Shown here: positions 17,764-25,919 of the stretch, piece by piece
Layout of the letters: each line of letters begins with the position of its first letter
Numbering within the stretch: the stretch's first letter is position 1
Assembly: GCA_022425725.1 (NCBI GenBank)
Contig: JAKMEY010000057.1
Span: 1 to 49,898, forward strand
Direction of reading: 5' to 3'
Length of the DNA stretch: 49,898 nt
DNA from: Ilumatobacteraceae bacterium
Lineage (GTDB): Bacteria; Actinomycetota; Acidimicrobiia; Acidimicrobiales; Ilumatobacteraceae
Notes under the pieces: generated by a model
Seen by the model: only the letters and a program-made list of their open reading frames with translations
The model's database searches: none
What the model was told of the DNA's origin: nothing
Made by a program: the position numbers and the translations under genes

Positions 17764-18525
17764 ATGCAACCTGAGCGCTCCCAACCTGTTGACGATGCAC
17801 ATCGTCGACACGCGTTCACTATGGCCTCGGCATCGCCAACCCTGCATCTCAACGAGTGGCCCTTTGACCCAACGATCGCCATGTTGGTGCAGGCCGACCA
17901 CACGATCGATATCAATTCTGATGAACTCGTATCACTCACTGATCAGGCGTCGTCGATGGGGGTGCGAAAAATTCGCACCGGTGCACTTCGCGCGACCTCC
18001 GCTGAGCGGGTCATCTCGCATGGGTTTCATGTCATCGATGAACTCGCGTTGATGAAGTTCGACTTTGCAGCCCCACTTCCACAATTGAGGCCTAAAAGTG
18101 AGTTGCGTCACCTTCGCCGGCGGCACCTTCGCAACGCTGAGGCAGTTGACCTTGATGCGTTCGGTCCGAAATGGGGACAACACCGTGAGGCGTTGCGCGA
18201 GACACAACGAGCGACCCTGCATTCGCGCAGTCGCCGTTGCGGCGACGATAAAGATGCGGTTATTGGGTTCGCGCTATCGGGTTACACCAATAATGTCGGC
18301 TACCTACAGCGCCTTGCCGTCGCACAACGCCATCAGGGGCGTGGCATCGGATTTTCACTGTCGTGTGACGCCTTGCATTGGATGCACCAACGAGGTTGTG
18401 ATCACGCGCTCGTCAACACCTCACTGCAGAATGACAACGCGTTAGCGCTTTACAAACAGATCGGATTCTCTCAACTCTCCGAGCGACTCACGATCGCAGA
18501 ACTCGATATGGGTAGAGCGTCATGA
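17764..18525 (+). CDS. GNAT-family N-acetyltransferase
   Basis: This 253-residue protein has a C-terminal GNAT domain. The acetyl-CoA loop is seen as LQRLAVAQRHQGRGIG and the last strand and helix as NTSLQNDNALALYKQIGF. The N-terminal 110 residues are not recognisable. The position next to pcnA is held by a NUDIX hydrolase (mutT4) in Mycobacterium. Its TGA overlaps the ATG of the DUF6049 gene (ATGA), so it belongs to the operon running to at least 24.3 kb. The start is uncertain: ATG at 17764 or at 17821; neither has a good ribosome-binding site. The substrate is unknown. Confidence 0.82.
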   Translation: MQPERSQPVDDAHRRHAFTMASASPTLHLNEWPFDPTIAMLVQADHTIDINSDELVSLTDQASSMGVRKIRTGALRATSAERVISHGFHVIDELALMKFDFAAPLPQLRPKSELRHLRRRHLRNAEAVDLDAFGPKWGQHREALRETQRATLHSRSRRCGDDKDAVIGFALSGYTNNVGYLQRLAVAQRHQGRGIGFSLSCDALHWMHQRGCDHALVNTSLQNDNALALYKQIGFSQLSERLTIAELDMGRAS

Positions 18526-20732
18526 CCTTGCGTGTGTCTCGATACGGTGCCGGGGTCTGCATTGCCTCTCTCGGACTTATTGCGTTAGTCGCACCAGCAG
18601 TAGCGGAACCGTCTCAACGTGACGCGTCAATCACCCAAGACGCTGAAGCATCAGGATTGCGACTGACCACATCGCAATTCTTCGCCGACAGCACGATCAA
18701 ACTCTCGTACAATCTCACCACACGGGCGCCGGAGATCACTGAACCAACTGTTGTCACCACCGTTCCTTCACCCATTACCCCAATCGAGCAGGTTGACTCC
18801 GACTCGTCTTCGGGCACAGATGCCAGCGAAACAACTACGTCGTCAGATAGTGAAGAGCCCGTTCCGATCGTCATTGCCGTACCTGGGGTCAAAGAACCGG
18901 CACTCCTGTTGCGGGTTGCGATTCACCGACCACTCAATGGACAACCGCTCACCGATGTCGTCGATGGTGACCCCGGTGATGTCATCGACGTCATCAGTGG
19001 GCCTCTCAACCAGTTCGGCACAAGAGATGCTGCAACAGAAGAGATAACCGTCAACATCGATGTTCCTCTGCAGCAACGGTTGAGTTATCGCGCTCACCTC
19101 GACGATGTCCTCGAATATGTCGATACAGGTATTACTCCAGTGTCGGTTTCAGTGATTCGCGGAACAGCAGTAATCGCTCATGACGTCACACTCATCGATG
19201 TCGGCTGGCAACAAGCCAACCCTTCGCCCCTCTCGGTTGCGATGACCACGCACATTGCTAGTCGATCACAGTTGACCATCCCCGGAGGTCATTCTCTGGC
19301 CGCCGGCGACGGTTCACGGGCGGCGCAAGAATTTGAGTTGCTTGTTGACCTCCTCGAACGCAGCCAAATCCCGCTCTCTGTTGCTCTCTCACCTGAACTT
19401 GCTGAATCGCTGGCGAATGAAACACTTCCAACCGGAGTCACTACTCGCGACATTGATCGTCTCATCTCCACAAATGGAGGAGAAGTTCTTTCGCTGCCGT
19501 ATCGATCGGTTGATCCGTTCGCAGCGGGAGCAGCAGGGCTCGAAGAGCGATTTATCTCCGAACTCGACGCTGGAGACGTAGCAATGCGAGCGGCATTTCC
19601 TTCGTTGACGCCGGTTCGTTCTGTGTGGCTCGCCGATGACGCCATCACCTCGTCCGCGATCACCACCGAAGGTGTCGACCTTCTCAAGTCCGAGGGCGTA
19701 GAGCGCCTCATCATGACCGATGACAGTTACGTCGGGGGCGCGCCTCATGACCGTATTGATGACACCCAGCCCGGTCTCTTTGCCGTTGAGGCCACTTCTC
19801 TGCCGGTGATCATCACAGGAGCGATCGGCGAAATTTCTCCTCGCCTCGACGTCGCGTTAGAAGACCAAACTGTTCTCTTCGTTGCGCGCATCATGCAACT
19901 CCGGCGCGAACAGCCAGAACTTGCGCGCTCTGTGGTGTTCTCCGCACCCGACCTCGCCATCCCTGACGTTGAGACCGTTCAGGCGATCGAGCGGCTTCTG
20001 TCAAGCGATCCGACGGTGGAGTTCATGCGGGTTTCAGAACTGCCCGACCAGATCGCCGCCAACCGGGCGATCGTTACGCCATCGGTGCCACAAGTTGATC
20101 TTGCTCAACGCCAACTCACAGCCGATGCGCTGCAAGTTCTCATTGATGACACTGGTTCAATGCTGAATGAAACTCATGAATCTGTGGCTCAGTGGAACGA
20201 GCTCATCAACGATCTCTTCGATCAGCGCGGCAACGGGCAATATGTTGTCGACACCATTGATGTCGTCACCAATGAGACGTCTGCAGTTCGACAGTGGGTG
20301 TCAGTACCAATGAGCGGCACGGTCAATCTCACCGGTCGTGATACACCACTTCCTCTTGTTGTCGAAAACACCGGGCCTGAACCTCTGCAGGTGCTCATCC
20401 GTCTCAACGCTCCTCGTCTCGTTGTCCCCGATGAGCCGCTTGCGGTAACACTTCCTCCTGGAGTGAGCAGCGTTCAGGTGCCCGTCGAGGCCCGATCAAA
20501 CGGCTCATTTGATGTTGAAGTGGAAGTGCTCTCTCCCGCCGGAACACCTGTCGTCAGTGGCGTCACGATTGTTGCCAAAGCAATGACGCTGTCGGGTTTT
20601 GGACGCCTCGTCGGCTTTGGTCTCATCCTTGTTCTGGTCTCGTGGTGGGTGAGTCACATTCGTCGCCAGCGCCAACGCAAGGTCGCAGCCACTCCTGTTG
20701 AGACACAGATGCCGGCGTCTGAGGGTTCATGA
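18522..20732 (+). CDS. DUF6049 exported, membrane-anchored protein
   Basis: This large envelope protein of 736 residues corresponds in position and architecture to Mycobacterium Rv3909. A signal peptide (residues 1-28, ending APAVAEP) precedes a low-complexity acidic/threonine stretch (70-110). The extracytoplasmic body follows, then one C-terminal membrane helix (GRLVGFGLILVLVSWWVSHI) and a short basic cytoplasmic tail. DUF6049 proteins are normally encoded directly before the lipid II flippase gene murJ and are thought to act with it. Here murJ is absent and the kinase gene follows. The start overlaps the acetyltransferase stop. Confidence 0.88.
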   Translation: MTLRVSRYGAGVCIASLGLIALVAPAVAEPSQRDASITQDAEASGLRLTTSQFFADSTIKLSYNLTTRAPEITEPTVVTTVPSPITPIEQVDSDSSSGTDASETTTSSDSEEPVPIVIAVPGVKEPALLLRVAIHRPLNGQPLTDVVDGDPGDVIDVISGPLNQFGTRDAATEEITVNIDVPLQQRLSYRAHLDDVLEYVDTGITPVSVSVIRGTAVIAHDVTLIDVGWQQANPSPLSVAMTTHIASRSQLTIPGGHSLAAGDGSRAAQEFELLVDLLERSQIPLSVALSPELAESLANETLPTGVTTRDIDRLISTNGGEVLSLPYRSVDPFAAGAAGLEERFISELDAGDVAMRAAFPSLTPVRSVWLADDAITSSAITTEGVDLLKSEGVERLIMTDDSYVGGAPHDRIDDTQPGLFAVEATSLPVIITGAIGEISPRLDVALEDQTVLFVARIMQLRREQPELARSVVFSAPDLAIPDVETVQAIERLLSSDPTVEFMRVSELPDQIAANRAIVTPSVPQVDLAQRQLTADALQVLIDDTGSMLNETHESVAQWNELINDLFDQRGNGQYVVDTIDVVTNETSAVRQWVSVPMSGTVNLTGRDTPLPLVVENTGPEPLQVLIRLNAPRLVVPDEPLAVTLPPGVSSVQVPVEARSNGSFDVEVEVLSPAGTPVVSGVTIVAKAMTLSGFGRLVGFGLILVLVSWWVSHIRRQRQRKVAATPVETQMPASEGS

Positions 20733-20799
20733 AATATGACCGTGTGTTGAGATTCCCAAATCACGGGTGGCTCTGGCACTAGCGTTCCTGTTGTTCATG

Positions 20800-22512
20800 A
20801 CCTCCTTCGATGACTCCCACGGCGCACAAGGCCAGCTCGACAACGCCCAAGTGCTCGCTGGTCGTTATCGCCTCGACCGTCGCATTGGCCAAGGTGGAAT
20901 GGCCGAAGTCTGGGTGGCGATCGACGAGCAACTTGATCGCCGGGTTGCGGTGAAATGGTTGAAATCCAATCTCGCGACCGATGCCGTTGTCGCAGAGCGT
21001 TTCCGCCGTGAGGCAATCGCTGTGGCGCGTCTCAATCACCCGAACATCGTGTCGGTCCACGACGTGTTCGAACATGACGGTCGTCAGGCAGTTGTCATGC
21101 AATTGGTGGAGGGACGAAGTCTGCGTCAAGTCCTCGATAGCCAAAAACGTCTCGGGCCCGAACTCACCATTCACATCGGTGCGTCTGTGGCAGCGGCTCT
21201 TGATGCTGCCCACGCTGCGGGCTTCGTTCACCGCGATGTCAAACCCGGCAACATCCTCGTCACCGAAGATGGCAGAGTTTTGCTCACCGACTTCGGAATT
21301 GCGAAGGGTCTTGACGGGGTTGATGAAGACCTCACCAGTGACAACGTCATGATGGGTACCGCTAAGTACCTCTCTCCGGAGCAGGTCAGGGGTCACAAAC
21401 TTGACGGTCGCGCCGATCTCTACTCTCTTGCGTTGGTTCTCTATGAATGTCTCGCTGGTCGGGTTCCATTCCTTGGCCAATCAGATGCCGACACCGCTCT
21501 CGCTCGTCTGCAGCGTGACCCGACCGACCTCGCGCATCTTCGGCCAACACTGCCGATCAATTTGGTGAATCTCATTCACCGGACGCTTGCAAGGAATCCC
21601 GCGCATCGCCCAGCGACAGGCGGCGAGTTACGTCAAGAATTAATGAGCGTTGATACGACGCCACCCCAAATTGATGGGACTCCCACCGAACCTCCTGCAC
21701 CCCGGACGCAACCAGTGCGACCAGGTGAATCAGGTCGACTGCCTCGTGTGACTGCGACGGTGACGCCACCACCGGTTGAAGCAACCGCGCCACCTCAACT
21801 GTTTGATGATCCGTCTCTCGCAAGCGCTCGGCCGGTTCGTCGACCTTGGCTTCCGATTGGACTCGCAGCATCGGTGGTGGTGCTCCTCATCGGTGCGCTC
21901 ATCGTGTCAAACCGAGATACCGACTCGTCGTCGAATGTCTCTCCGTTGCCCGCAGTTACCTCGGCTCCAGCTATCGAGCGAGATAGTGATGCCCCCATCA
22001 TCCTCGAAGACGTCGAAGACTCTCTGTCACCCGAAACCCAAGTGGTGATGAGCTCGACATCAATCGACGTTCGTGCCTGGGATCCGTATGGAGACAACGG
22101 ATCAGAAAATGACGCGCAGGCTCCGCTTGCAATTGCCGATGGAAGTCGAGACACTGCGTGGTCAACCGAGTGCTACAGCGATCAGTACTTGGGTGCCAAG
22201 CCCGGAGTGGGACTCGTCATCTCACTTCCCGAACTTTCAATTGGGCGACTTGAATTTGAAACGCTAAACGCCCCCTTCCAGATCGAGGTATATCGAACTG
22301 ACGCCGTGGAACCTCCGCTTTCGCTGGAGTCGTGGACTCAGGTCGGATCGATGAGTTACGGAGTTGATCCGGGTGCTGTTGCGGTGCCCGTTAATGAGGC
22401 CTCAACCCATCTTGCGGTGTGGCTGAAAGAGCTCGGTCCAGATGACGCATGTTCTTCGGCGAATCCTTATCGCGGACGAATCGGTGAGCTGCAATGGCTC
22501 ATGAACTCCTGA
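20800..22512 (+). CDS. membrane Ser/Thr protein kinase with extracytoplasmic discoidin-like domain
   Basis: An N-terminal kinase domain starts at LAGRYRLDRRIGQGGMAEVW. Counting from an upstream GTG at 20767, it has the ATP lysine in VAVKW (63), HRDVKPGN (155-162) and DFG (175-177), so it looks catalytically competent. A proline-rich linker, one membrane helix (about 361-381) and a 150-residue outer domain resembling discoidin/galactose-binding folds follow. This is the layout of the C-terminal half of Mycobacterium MviN (Rv3910), where the kinase is a pseudokinase fused to MurJ. ATG at 20800 is preferred, as the GTG start adds an odd hydrophobic ALALAFLLF. It overlaps the sigma gene by 19 bp. 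Confidence 0.9.
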   Translation, partial: TSFDDSHGAQGQLDNAQVLAGRYRLDRRIGQGGMAEVWVAIDEQLDRRVAVKWLKSNLATDAVVAERFRREAIAVARLNHPNIVSVHDVFEHDGRQAVVMQLVEGRSLRQVLDSQKRLGPELTIHIGASVAAALDAAHAAGFVHRDVKPGNILVTEDGRVLLTDFGIAKGLDGVDEDLTSDNVMMGTAKYLSPEQVRGHKLDGRADLYSLALVLYECLAGRVPFLGQSDADTALARLQRDPTDLAHLRPTLPINLVNLIHRTLARNPAHRPATGGELRQELMSVDTTPPQIDGTPTEPPAPRTQPVRPGESGRLPRVTATVTPPPVEATAPPQLFDDPSLASARPVRRPWLPIGLAASVVVLLIGALIVSNRDTDSSSNVSPLPAVTSAPAIERDSDAPIILEDVEDSLSPETQVVMSSTSIDVRAWDPYGDNGSENDAQAPLAIADGSRDTAWSTECYSDQYLGAKPGVGLVISLPELSIGRLEFETLNAPFQIEVYRTDAVEPPLSLESWTQVGSMSYGVDPGAVAVPVNEASTHLAVWLKELGPDDACSSANPYRGRIGELQWLMNS

Positions 22513-23096
22513 GCGATTCTCAACTCTTACTACGAGCCCAACAGGGTGATTACGATGCGATCAGCAAGGTTCTCGGCGAGCAGTACCAACGAGTGTTTGC
22601 TGTATGCCTGCGGATGATGGGGTCGCGGTCCGCTGCCGAAGACCAAACCCAAGAGGCTCTTCTGCGAATCGCTCGAGGCCTCTCCTCCTTTGAAGGTAAA
22701 TCTGCATTCGGTACCTGGTGCCATCGGGTTGCGACCACGACCTGCCTCGATGAACTTCGTCGGCAGCGTCGGCGGCCAACAACCACGACACTCACCAACA
22801 CCGACGGGACTGACGCTGAACCCGTCGACGATGTCGACATCACCGCAGGTATTGAGTGGAGTGACGTGCGAGCCGACATTCGTGAAGCACTTGACGCGGT
22901 GCCCGTCGAATTCGCCCGCGCTGTTGTTCTACGTGATGTCCTCGAGTTGGAGTACCAAGAGATCGCCGATCTCACCGGTGTGGCGACGGGAACGGTGAAG
23001 TCAAGAATTTCTCGTGGCCGAGCACTGCTCGCCGAGCAGCTTCGCGGGAACCGAAACGACCATGTTGAACGTCTAACCAACGGAGACAACGAATGA
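22494..23096 (+). CDS. ECF-type RNA polymerase sigma factor (SigM-like position)
   Basis: This 200-residue sigma-70 family protein has region 2 (DQTQEALLRIARGL, then SAFGTWCHRVATTTCLDELRR) and region 4 (EYQEIADLTGVATGTVKSRIS) and nothing between them except a short acidic linker. It therefore belongs to the extracytoplasmic-function group. Its place after the kinase and before a membrane anti-sigma and trxB matches sigM (Rv3911) in Mycobacterium, which responds to envelope stress. It starts inside the kinase gene and its end overlaps the next start (ATGA at 23093-23096). Being directly coupled to a sensor kinase, it may be controlled by both the kinase and the anti-sigma. Confidence 0.93.
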   Translation: MAHELLSDSQLLLRAQQGDYDAISKVLGEQYQRVFAVCLRMMGSRSAAEDQTQEALLRIARGLSSFEGKSAFGTWCHRVATTTCLDELRRQRRRPTTTTLTNTDGTDAEPVDDVDITAGIEWSDVRADIREALDAVPVEFARAVVLRDVLELEYQEIADLTGVATGTVKSRISRGRALLAEQLRGNRNDHVERLTNGDNE

Positions 23097-23893
23097 GTAA
23101 TGACGACGTCAACCGGTTGACGCCAGATGATGGCGATCTCGACGAGGCTGTCGTTGCGCGTCTTCGCTCGGCTCTTCTCGATGACGTGGCCGTCAACGAC
23201 ACCGAGCGAGATCACACCATTGCATCAGTGCTCGCAGCCCTCGACAACGAATCCCAGGCACCTGTCGTCAACATCGAGTCGCGACGCCGATTCCGATCAA
23301 ACACGATTCTCCAGTTTGCGGCTGCCGTCCTCACTGTCGCCATCGGCGCTGGAGCGTTATTCCAGCTTCGCGGCGGTCAGAGTGATACGGCGGAACTTTC
23401 CATCCAAGAAACTTCCCGAGAACGATCAGAAGAGAATGTCCCACCTGAATCTGAAATATTTGCGTTTGCGGAAGAGTCAGCATTAGAGGAATCTGCGGTC
23501 GAAGCCGCGCCTGAAGTTGAGTCAATGGGCGACACGGCGCTGGGTTCTGACCTCTCGGGTACCGAAGATGAGATGGTTGCAGATGAGATGGTTGCAGACG
23601 ACATGGTCGCAGTTGCCGAATCAGCGACTGAGGAAATGGCCGGAGACATCTACGAACTGGAATCGATCAGTGTCGACGAGTTGCCGAATTTCATCCGCAA
23701 TGCTCTCGAGCAGGGTGCGACGACACTGCCCAGCGCAGCATTCTGCGAGTTCGACAAAGTTGAACTGCTCACAGAGGTCATGCTCGACGAGATCATCGTC
23801 GTGTTGGCAAGAATGACGGGGCTCAATCAATACCTCGCCATTGATGTCGCAACCTGTGAAGTTCTTGCCAAGACCGATCTTGGCAACGAGTAG
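23093..23893 (+). CDS. probable membrane anti-sigma factor
   Basis: This 266-residue single-pass membrane protein is probably the antagonist of the sigma factor just upstream, with which it shares an ATGA overlap. The cytoplasmic N-terminus (about 70 residues) lacks the HxxxCxxC zinc motif. A hydrophobic helix covers residues 72-91. The outer part begins with about 100 very acidic residues, which include three tandem copies of a five-residue unit (DEMVA/DDMVA). The last 70 residues are better ordered, with two cysteines (AAFCEF and VATCEV) that could pair. The position is that of Rv3912. The role comes from context, not from a recognised domain. Confidence 0.7.
   Translation: MSNDDVNRLTPDDGDLDEAVVARLRSALLDDVAVNDTERDHTIASVLAALDNESQAPVVNIESRRRFRSNTILQFAAAVLTVAIGAGALFQLRGGQSDTAELSIQETSRERSEENVPPESEIFAFAEESALEESAVEAAPEVESMGDTALGSDLSGTEDEMVADEMVADDMVAVAESATEEMAGDIYELESISVDELPNFIRNALEQGATTLPSAAFCEFDKVELLTEVMLDEIIVVLARMTGLNQYLAIDVATCEVLAKTDLGNE
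23567..23611. repeat. three tandem 15-bp units in the anti-sigma gene
   Basis: GATGAGATGGTTGCA occurs twice back to back, followed by a third copy with changes (GACGACATGGTCGCA). It encodes DEMVA-DEMVA-DDMVA and keeps the frame. It probably arose by slippage and may vary in number between strains. Confidence 0.9.
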
Positions 23894-23974
23894 TTTCGTC
23901 GACACCCTCTCAGCGAGGGCCTGTGTCAGTCAATCGAAGAAGAATCGCACCGATTTCTTTGCGCAGGGCGAGGA

Positions 23975-24343
23975 ATGCCCAAAGATTTCACTACAGTCCA
24001 CTGGGTGATCGGAAATCCGTTCTCCAACGATGACTGGGCGGTCGATACCGCTGATCGTGTCGAACAGGTCGTTGGGACAGTTCGCGACCGAGTCACCAAC
24101 AACATTGTCAAGCTTGTTCGAGGCATCGTCTTTGGCCTCATTGGCTTCATCATTGGAGTCGCCCTCATTGCGATCGCCCTCATCATGTTCACTCGAGGGT
24201 TGCAATCACTCATCAGTCTCGCAACGGGAAACACCGGCATTGACCACAGTCGCTCGGTGTATATGAGTTATCTCATCTCAGGCCTGTTGATGTTGACTCT
24301 TGGCGGCCTTGTAATGCGTCGTCGTCGGTCACCCGACACCTAA
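23975..24343 (+). CDS. two-helix membrane protein of unknown function
   Basis: This 122-residue protein has two membrane helices, near residues 48-72 and 94-112, and a soluble N-terminus (about 45 residues). The loop between the helices is basic, and the C-terminus ends in MRRRRSPDT. I recognise no family. It lies between the anti-sigma gene and trxB on the same strand. An 81-bp gap before it holds a weak imperfect hairpin around CCCTC/GAGGG. ATG at 23975 follows GCGAGGA immediately, which is too close for an ideal ribosome-binding site, so a GTG at 24005 cannot be excluded. Confidence 0.7.
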   Translation: MPKDFTTVHWVIGNPFSNDDWAVDTADRVEQVVGTVRDRVTNNIVKLVRGIVFGLIGFIIGVALIAIALIMFTRGLQSLISLATGNTGIDHSRSVYMSYLISGLLMLTLGGLVMRRRRSPDT

Positions 24344-24371
24344 TTCTTGAGATCATCGGATTGGAGAAATC

Positions 24372-25319
24372 ATGGAACCCACCCGCGAACGCGTCATCAT
24401 CATCGGCTCAGGTCCAGCTGGTCTCACCGCAGCGATCTACACCGCCCGAGCAAGTCTTGAGCCACTTGTGATTGAAGGTGAACCTTCATCAACAAGTGAC
24501 CAACCTGGCGGCCAGTTGATGCTAACAACTGAGGTAGAAAACTTCCCTGGCTTCCCCGACGGCATCATGGGACCAGAACTCATGATGAACTTCCGCTCAC
24601 AAGCCGAACGCTTTGGCGCAAAGTTTCTCACCGAGAAGGTCACCAACATTGATTTCTCCTCTCGCCCGTTCAAGGTGTGGGTGCGTGACACTGAGTATCA
24701 CGCCGACTCCATCATCGTTTCTACAGGTGCCCGGTCACTGATGTTGGGGCTTGAGGAGGAGCAACGTTTGATTGGTCACGGTCTTTCAACGTGCGCAACC
24801 TGTGATGGTTTCTTCTTCCGTGATCAACATATTGCGGTCGTCGGCGGTGGTGACTCAGCAATCGAAGAGGCATCCTTCCTCACGAAATTTGCATCAAAAG
24901 TCACCTTGATTCACCGGCGCGATGAATTCCGAGCGTCAAAGATCATGCAAGATCGTGCCTTTGCTAACCCAAAAATCGACGTGCTGTGGAATCACACGGT
25001 GACGAAGATCAATGGCGACGACAAGGTTGACGGTATTGAGGTGACAAACACTGTCGATGGGTCGATTTCGACAATGCCCGTCACTGGTCTCTTCGTTGCG
25101 ATTGGCCATCGACCGAACACTGATCTCTTCGCTGGTGTGCTTGACATGGACGATGCCGGCTACCTCCAGACGCAACCTGATTCGTCGTACACCAATATCG
25201 AGGGTGTCTTCGCCTGCGGTGATGTGCAAGACCACACATACCGTCAGGCCATTACTGCTGCCGGCTCGGGTTGTATGGCTGCGATCGACTCAGAGCGCTG
25301 GCTCGAGGGCCAGCATTAA
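24372..25319 (+). CDS. trxB: thioredoxin reductase
   Basis: This NADPH-dependent flavoenzyme keeps thioredoxin reduced. It has 315 residues: an N-terminal FAD fold with VIIIGSGPAGLTAAIYTARA, the redox centre C-A-T-C at 141-144, an NADPH fold with VVGGGDSAIEEA, and the C-terminal GVFACGDVQDHTYRQA that closes the FAD site. The ATG is preceded by GGAG at a good distance. trxA follows after 82 bp on the same strand. The pair stands in the same place relative to the sigma gene and parB as trxB2-trxC in Mycobacterium, and is probably part of the response to oxidative or envelope stress. Confidence 0.97.
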   Translation: MEPTRERVIIIGSGPAGLTAAIYTARASLEPLVIEGEPSSTSDQPGGQLMLTTEVENFPGFPDGIMGPELMMNFRSQAERFGAKFLTEKVTNIDFSSRPFKVWVRDTEYHADSIIVSTGARSLMLGLEEEQRLIGHGLSTCATCDGFFFRDQHIAVVGGGDSAIEEASFLTKFASKVTLIHRRDEFRASKIMQDRAFANPKIDVLWNHTVTKINGDDKVDGIEVTNTVDGSISTMPVTGLFVAIGHRPNTDLFAGVLDMDDAGYLQTQPDSSYTNIEGVFACGDVQDHTYRQAITAAGSGCMAAIDSERWLEGQH

Positions 25320-25401
25320 CTCTTCATGCCAAACAAGACCGCATTCGTCGCGGTAGTCTCGGAACACGCTCGCTCAGTTCGCGGAACACAAAGGAAATGA
25401 C

Positions 25402-25734
25402 ATGGCATCAATCAATTTGACCACCAGCACGTTTGACGAAACCGTCGGAGCATCGAATGTTCCAGTTGTCGTTGATTTCTGGGCAGAGTGGTGCGGTCCG
25501 TGCAAAATGGTTGCTCCAATTCTCGACGAGATCGCAACGGAGAATGCCGATCAGATGACGATCGCGAAACTCAACGTGGATGAAAACCCTGATATCGCCA
25601 TGCGATATCAGGTGATGAGTATCCCAACAATGATCGTGTTCAATGGCGGCGAGGCCATTCACCGAATTGTCGGAGCGAAGAGCAAATCAGCTCTCCTCGA
25701 GGAGTTCGGAACATTTCTGGGCAATTCCCACTAA
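25402..25734 (+). CDS. trxA: thioredoxin
   Basis: This 110-residue thioredoxin has the WCGPC active site (residues 30-34), the DENPD strand region and the cis-proline in MSIPTMIVF. AAGGA lies 7 bases before the ATG. It receives electrons from the TrxB encoded just upstream and reduces disulfides in the cytoplasm. The frame of the CwlM-like gene runs into its 3' end one base out of phase, without a usable start codon between them. Confidence 0.97.
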   Translation: MASINLTTSTFDETVGASNVPVVVDFWAEWCGPCKMVAPILDEIATENADQMTIAKLNVDENPDIAMRYQVMSIPTMIVFNGGEAIHRIVGAKSKSALLEEFGTFLGNSH

Positions 25735-25919
25735 CCCACGGCGAGCGCAGCGAAGCCGTTAGGGATCTCCAACGGCGACTTATTCGATCGTCATATCCGA
25801 TTCGGGCAACCGAAAGCGGTTGGTTTGGTGATTCGACGCAAGAGGCGGTCACCTCTTTTCAGGCATCGCAGGGTATTCCGCCTACCGGCAGTTGCGATGA
25901 ACTCACCTGGTCGCTTCTC
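25735..25919 (+). other. coding extension of the cwlM-like gene without a conventional start
   Basis: The reading frame of the gene below is open back to 25593. From about 25740 it clearly encodes the first peptidoglycan-binding repeat (GERSEAVRDLQRRL, then STQEAVTSFQASQGIPPTGS). No ATG, GTG or TTG occurs in that frame before 25920. Translation must therefore begin at a rare codon such as ATT, or arrive by a -1 shift from trxA, or the sequence has an indel. Confidence 0.7.
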
